NCBI GenBank assembly: GCA_002010065.2 | Contig: MTMD02000007.1 | Location: 1-64,000, forward strand | DNA length: 64,000 nt | Source: Candidatus Pyrohabitans jungbluthii | GTDB lineage: Archaea > Hydrothermarchaeota > Hydrothermarchaeia > Hydrothermarchaeales > BMS3B | Direction: 5' to 3' | Shown: in pieces, positions 61,252-64,000 of the stretch | Layout of the letters: every line of letters begins with the position of its first letter | How positions within the stretch are numbered: position 1 is the first letter of the stretch | The notes under the pieces: generated by a model | Told to the model about the DNA's origin: nothing | The model's database searches: none | Seen by the model: only the letters and a program-made list of their open reading frames with translations | Position numbers and translations under genes: made by a program

Positions 61252-62616
61252 CTATAAACTTATCTTGATTATGATGCTCTTTATCTCTTTCTTTATCTTC
61301 TTCATCAGCTCCCTGTCATAGTCATCTATTTCTAGTATTTCTTTAAATATAATTCTTATACCCTCCCTTCTTATATATTTATATCTAAGTAAGAATCCGA
61401 TAAGGCCGTTTATAATGAAAGCTAATGCGAATCCATATAAACCGCCGAGTAATATTAAAATGATACCTAAAAGAAGGAAAGTCATCGTACTTATGGCATA
61501 TATTATGAAGAGATACTTTTGTGCTCTTAGACCAAAAAACAATGGGCGCATAGTCAAATTAAGTGCGTAAACTAAAGAAATGAAAATCAATATCTGAAAT
61601 ATCCTTGCTGATTCTGAATAAGAACTGCCAAAGAATATATTGAATGCAAAAGGAGAAAGTATTATGGAGAGTGTAATAATTGGTAGAGAAAACCATATTG
61701 AATATTTAATGCTTTTGTTAATTATCTTGTTTATTCTTTCAATATTTTTAATCTCTTTGGAGATAACAGGCATCAGTACATTCTCAAGAGGAGAAAATAA
61801 AAAAATTGTATACCTAACTGCTTTTCTAGCAACGTTAAATATCGCAACTGCTTCAACACCAAGGAAAAACTGGATTAACCATGGTTGGATGTTATCGGTT
61901 AATTTTTTAAGTGGCCGTATCCCAATTGCCCATTTCCCATGAGATGTCACAGTTTTCAAGAAAAAGTTTTCTTTTGGTCTTGAAATTGAAAAATAACCTT
62001 TTATTATTCTGAGATAATTAGGAAAAATTAAAAGAAGAGAGGTAAATGATGAGAGAGGATACGCAAGCATTACACCATAGAGACCAAGTTCTAAGTGATA
62101 GCCAAATAATATAACATAGATAAGTTTAAAGAAACTTTCTCCCACATTTAAAGAAAAAATAGACTTAAAATCAAGATGAGAATTGAAAGTAGTTAGGAAT
62201 ATATTCTTCCCAGCAGTTGTGATTATTAAAAATGCAGATATCTTGACTAGTTCGCTAACTATCTCTGAGTATCTCTGCTCGAAATATGTATTTGACAAAA
62301 ATATGATCACGAATAAGAAAAAACCAGAAAAAATCTCAACTTGAGAATAGTGGTAAAGAAGTGATTTTACCTTATCATAGCGCTTGGCTCCCCTTTCCCT
62401 TGATGCATCTGCTGTTATAACCCCTCCTATACCAGGGTCAAGTAAAGTGCCTGCAATGCTTATAGCGGAAGAAGCGAGGACTATCAGGCCATATTCAAAT
62501 CTTCCAAGTATCCTGACAATTACTATGAAACTCAGAAGACCAAAAATTCCTGTAATTATATTTGCTAGGCTTATTAGTGCTGTTCCTTCTGCAATTTTAC
62601 GAGCTAAGGATGTCAT
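61252..62616 (-). CDS. Flippase (polysaccharide export, MATE/MOP superfamily)
   Basis: 454 residues with 12-14 hydrophobic helices. N-terminal NIITGIFGLLSFIVIVRILGRFEYGLIVLASS matches the Wzx/RfbX polysaccharide flippase start. The C-terminal tail is Lys/Ile-rich and basic. It probably moves lipid-linked sugars for glycosylation or capsule. Sequence is AT-rich, with AAA, ATT and TTT codons dominating, unlike the mutL neighbourhood, which suggests recent acquisition. Confidence 0.88.
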   Translation of the reverse strand: MTSLARKIAEGTALISLANIITGIFGLLSFIVIVRILGRFEYGLIVLASSAISIAGTLLDPGIGGVITADASRERGAKRYDKVKSLLYHYSQVEIFSGFFLFVIIFLSNTYFEQRYSEIVSELVKISAFLIITTAGKNIFLTTFNSHLDFKSIFSLNVGESFFKLIYVILFGYHLELGLYGVMLAYPLSSFTSLLLIFPNYLRIIKGYFSISRPKENFFLKTVTSHGKWAIGIRPLKKLTDNIQPWLIQFFLGVEAVAIFNVARKAVRYTIFLFSPLENVLMPVISKEIKNIERINKIINKSIKYSIWFSLPIITLSIILSPFAFNIFFGSSYSESARIFQILIFISLVYALNLTMRPLFFGLRAQKYLFIIYAISTMTFLLLGIILILLGGLYGFALAFIINGLIGFLLRYKYIRREGIRIIFKEILEIDDYDRELMKKIKKEIKSIIIKISL

Positions 62617-62679
62617 GATTTTTGATTAGAAAGTATAGATATTAAAATCTATTCTTAGGTAGCCCCCTAGCTACTCTTT

Positions 62680-64000
62680 TTACTTTTTGTTTAATTTTTC
62701 CAATGTTTTTAATTCTCTAATTTTTCGCCTGATTCTTTCTTTTTCAGTATATTCTTGATATTTTATTGGCATTTTAGCATATTTGCTATCCCCATTAAAA
62801 ATATCCTTTAATACTCTTCCGTCCATGTCCTTTGGGATAGGTATGTCGAATAAATGTAAAACTGTTGGAGCAATATCTGTAATTTCAATTTCTCCTAATT
62901 TCTTTCCCTTTTTAATATCATGACCATAGGCGATAAAAATACCTTCTCTTGCTTTTTCGTGACGCCCTATGATTTTAGTTTCCTTTCTTTTATTAAATAT
63001 GTTTTTGGATAAGGAAGTGGTAGTATTAAAATATTCTGAGGCTAAATATACAATATCTGGAATATGAGAAATATATCTTCCATCAAACACTTCTTCTCTT
63101 TTCCATACATTTTCTAAAACTCTTTTTCCATCTTTGTTAAGATGCTTTAGTTTACTAATTATCTCTTCTCTTATCTTTTCATAATCCTGATCTTGACGCA
63201 GATTCTTTTTAATTATCTTTATTCCCAATGGATTAGCGCCGTAAGCTATTGCTATTGTATCGTTATGATTTACACCCCATGGAAAATATATATTTTCTTT
63301 TTTTTGAGTTAAACTCTTTTCATACCAATTATCTAAAATTAATTTATTAACCAATTTATTTATATTATATTTTAGAGATTTAAAATGCTTCAATAAAATC
63401 CTTCCGACACGATATTTTGCAAATGAATAGGCTTTATATGTTAACCACTGTCGAAGTCTATTTCCTTTTAATTTAAGGTATCCCTGATCCAATAACCATG
63501 AATTAACATTAAACTCATATATTGCAGGTCCATGGAATCCATGATCAGATATTATGAAAATCTCCATATTTTGGAAGTTTTTAATGATGTCACTTAAAAT
63601 TTTATCGACTTCTTTAAAAAAATCCAAAATAATATCTTTATAATTCCAATACCAATGTTGAATCGAATCTGTTTCTTCAATCCAGTATATTATGAAATCA
63701 TATTTACGTTCCTTTGTAAGATTTTTGAATATCTTATATCTTCGCCACATTCTTTGAACATAAAGGGAAAATAACCTTTCATCAAAAATTTTTTCTTTCC
63801 ATAATTTTTTAAGCTCTTCGTTCTCTAAATGAAACCCTTTAACTTTATTTTTTAAATCCGGTGGATATGTGTATTCACTATCTTCAGAAGGCGGCAATCC
63901 AGAAATCATAATTCCATTTATTTTTTTAGGCGGATATGTCATTCGCAAGTTAATAATCATCGATTTATATCCATATTCACCTAGTATATCCCAAATAGCT
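62680..64000 (-). CDS. Alkaline phosphatase-superfamily (type I phosphodiesterase) protein, N-terminus cut by window edge
   Basis: The frame is open to the right edge; the ATG at 63960 is internal because 13 upstream codons continue in frame (AIWDILGEYGYKS) and fit the family. At least 439 residues. MTYPPKKINGIMISGLPPSE, FIIYWIEETDSIQHWYWN, FIISDHGFHGPAIYEFN (metal ligands Asp and His), WGVNHNDTIAIAYG and EITDIAPTVLHLFDIPIPKDMDGRVL are typical of archaeal phosphodiesterase/nucleotide pyrophosphatase-like proteins. The nucleophile would lie beyond the edge. The gene is AT-rich and adjoins the flippase, so a role in surface polymer metabolism is plausible. Confidence 0.87.
   Translation of the reverse strand, partial: AIWDILGEYGYKSMIINLRMTYPPKKINGIMISGLPPSEDSEYTYPPDLKNKVKGFHLENEELKKLWKEKIFDERLFSLYVQRMWRRYKIFKNLTKERKYDFIIYWIEETDSIQHWYWNYKDIILDFFKEVDKILSDIIKNFQNMEIFIISDHGFHGPAIYEFNVNSWLLDQGYLKLKGNRLRQWLTYKAYSFAKYRVGRILLKHFKSLKYNINKLVNKLILDNWYEKSLTQKKENIYFPWGVNHNDTIAIAYGANPLGIKIIKKNLRQDQDYEKIREEIISKLKHLNKDGKRVLENVWKREEVFDGRYISHIPDIVYLASEYFNTTTSLSKNIFNKRKETKIIGRHEKAREGIFIAYGHDIKKGKKLGEIEITDIAPTVLHLFDIPIPKDMDGRVLKDIFNGDSKYAKMPIKYQEYTEKERIRRKIRELKTLEKLNKK

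Noticed and set aside
1-64000. tRNA, rRNA, CRISPR array or insertion sequence
   Set aside because: No GGTTCGAATCC-type T-arm with a matching cloverleaf, no regularly spaced repeats and no transposase were found in the gaps on reading.

Overview
The window is archaeal and most likely euryarchaeal. Evidence: a clamp-loader small subunit (rfcS), Orc1/Cdc6, a group II chaperonin (thermosome), an all-trans polyprenyl (GGPP-type) synthase, HMG-CoA reductase, the archaeal coenzyme A route (pantoate kinase and phosphopantoate ligase), Trm56, Tsr3, TATA boxes 25-30 bp ahead of many start codons (leaderless style), and a surface protein with a CGP-CTERM-like tail. DsrA and DsrB are both present and look complete, so the organism probably respires sulfite or sulfate. 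A methanogenesis-marker-12-like gene, ThyX and a class II HMG-CoA reductase would suit an Archaeoglobi- or Hydrothermarchaeota-like lineage, but sequence reading alone cannot settle the taxon. No rRNA, tRNA, CRISPR array or insertion sequence was seen.

Layout. 0-7.8 kb: HAD hydrolase (cut by the left edge), FKBP-like protein, the slipin/NfeD pair, RfcS, a secretion-type ATPase, an ArsR regulator and an unusual ThyX. 8.1-13.6 kb: a CbiMNQO metal importer whose ATPase has an extra C-terminal domain, the cobaltochelatase CbiX, a sugar epimerase and a thioredoxin-reductase-like flavoprotein without its CxxC. 13.6-21.9 kb: a Bat-type regulator and a two-gene cell-surface operon (1943-aa secreted protein plus an anchored partner). 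21.9-27.0 kb: ThiI, then a copper block (Lrp-TRASH regulator, YHS protein, thioredoxin, twin-HMA CopA, tiny ORF). 27.2-33.2 kb: CoA-binding protein, coaBC, pantoate kinase, DUF502, phosphopantoate ligase, a GTPBP1-like GTPase and Tsr3. 33.4-37.4 kb: a minus-strand operon combining a threonine-synthase-family PLP enzyme, MoaD-like carrier, YkgJ-like protein, E1/MoeB-like enzyme, TusA-like protein and DUF169 protein; this looks like a sulfur-relay pathway. 37.4-43.8 kb: two ferredoxins, dsrAB, and a divergent operon with a HemA-like protein lacking its catalytic cysteine plus two 65-aa proteins, then an AhbD/NirJ-like radical SAM enzyme.

43.8-60.5 kb: thermosome, a DUF255 remnant, HicAB, HMG-CoA reductase, an amidohydrolase, a prenyl synthase, and orc1/cdc6 preceded by a repeat-rich segment that could be a replication origin. 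Then come Trm56, an ATP-grasp enzyme, PheA, the marker-12-like protein, a broken RelE locus, VapBC, an isopropylmalate-dehydrogenase-family enzyme, a nucleotidyltransferase-like protein and MutL. 60.5-64 kb: composition turns AT-rich; gene remnants precede a flippase and an alkaline-phosphatase-superfamily protein cut by the right edge, consistent with the edge of a surface-polysaccharide island.

Several parts fit one physiology. DsrAB needs siroheme, ferredoxins and sulfur trafficking; CbiX, the HemA-like operon, the radical SAM enzyme and the MoaD/E1/TusA operon are plausible tetrapyrrole and sulfur partners. Links beyond operon structure are inference.
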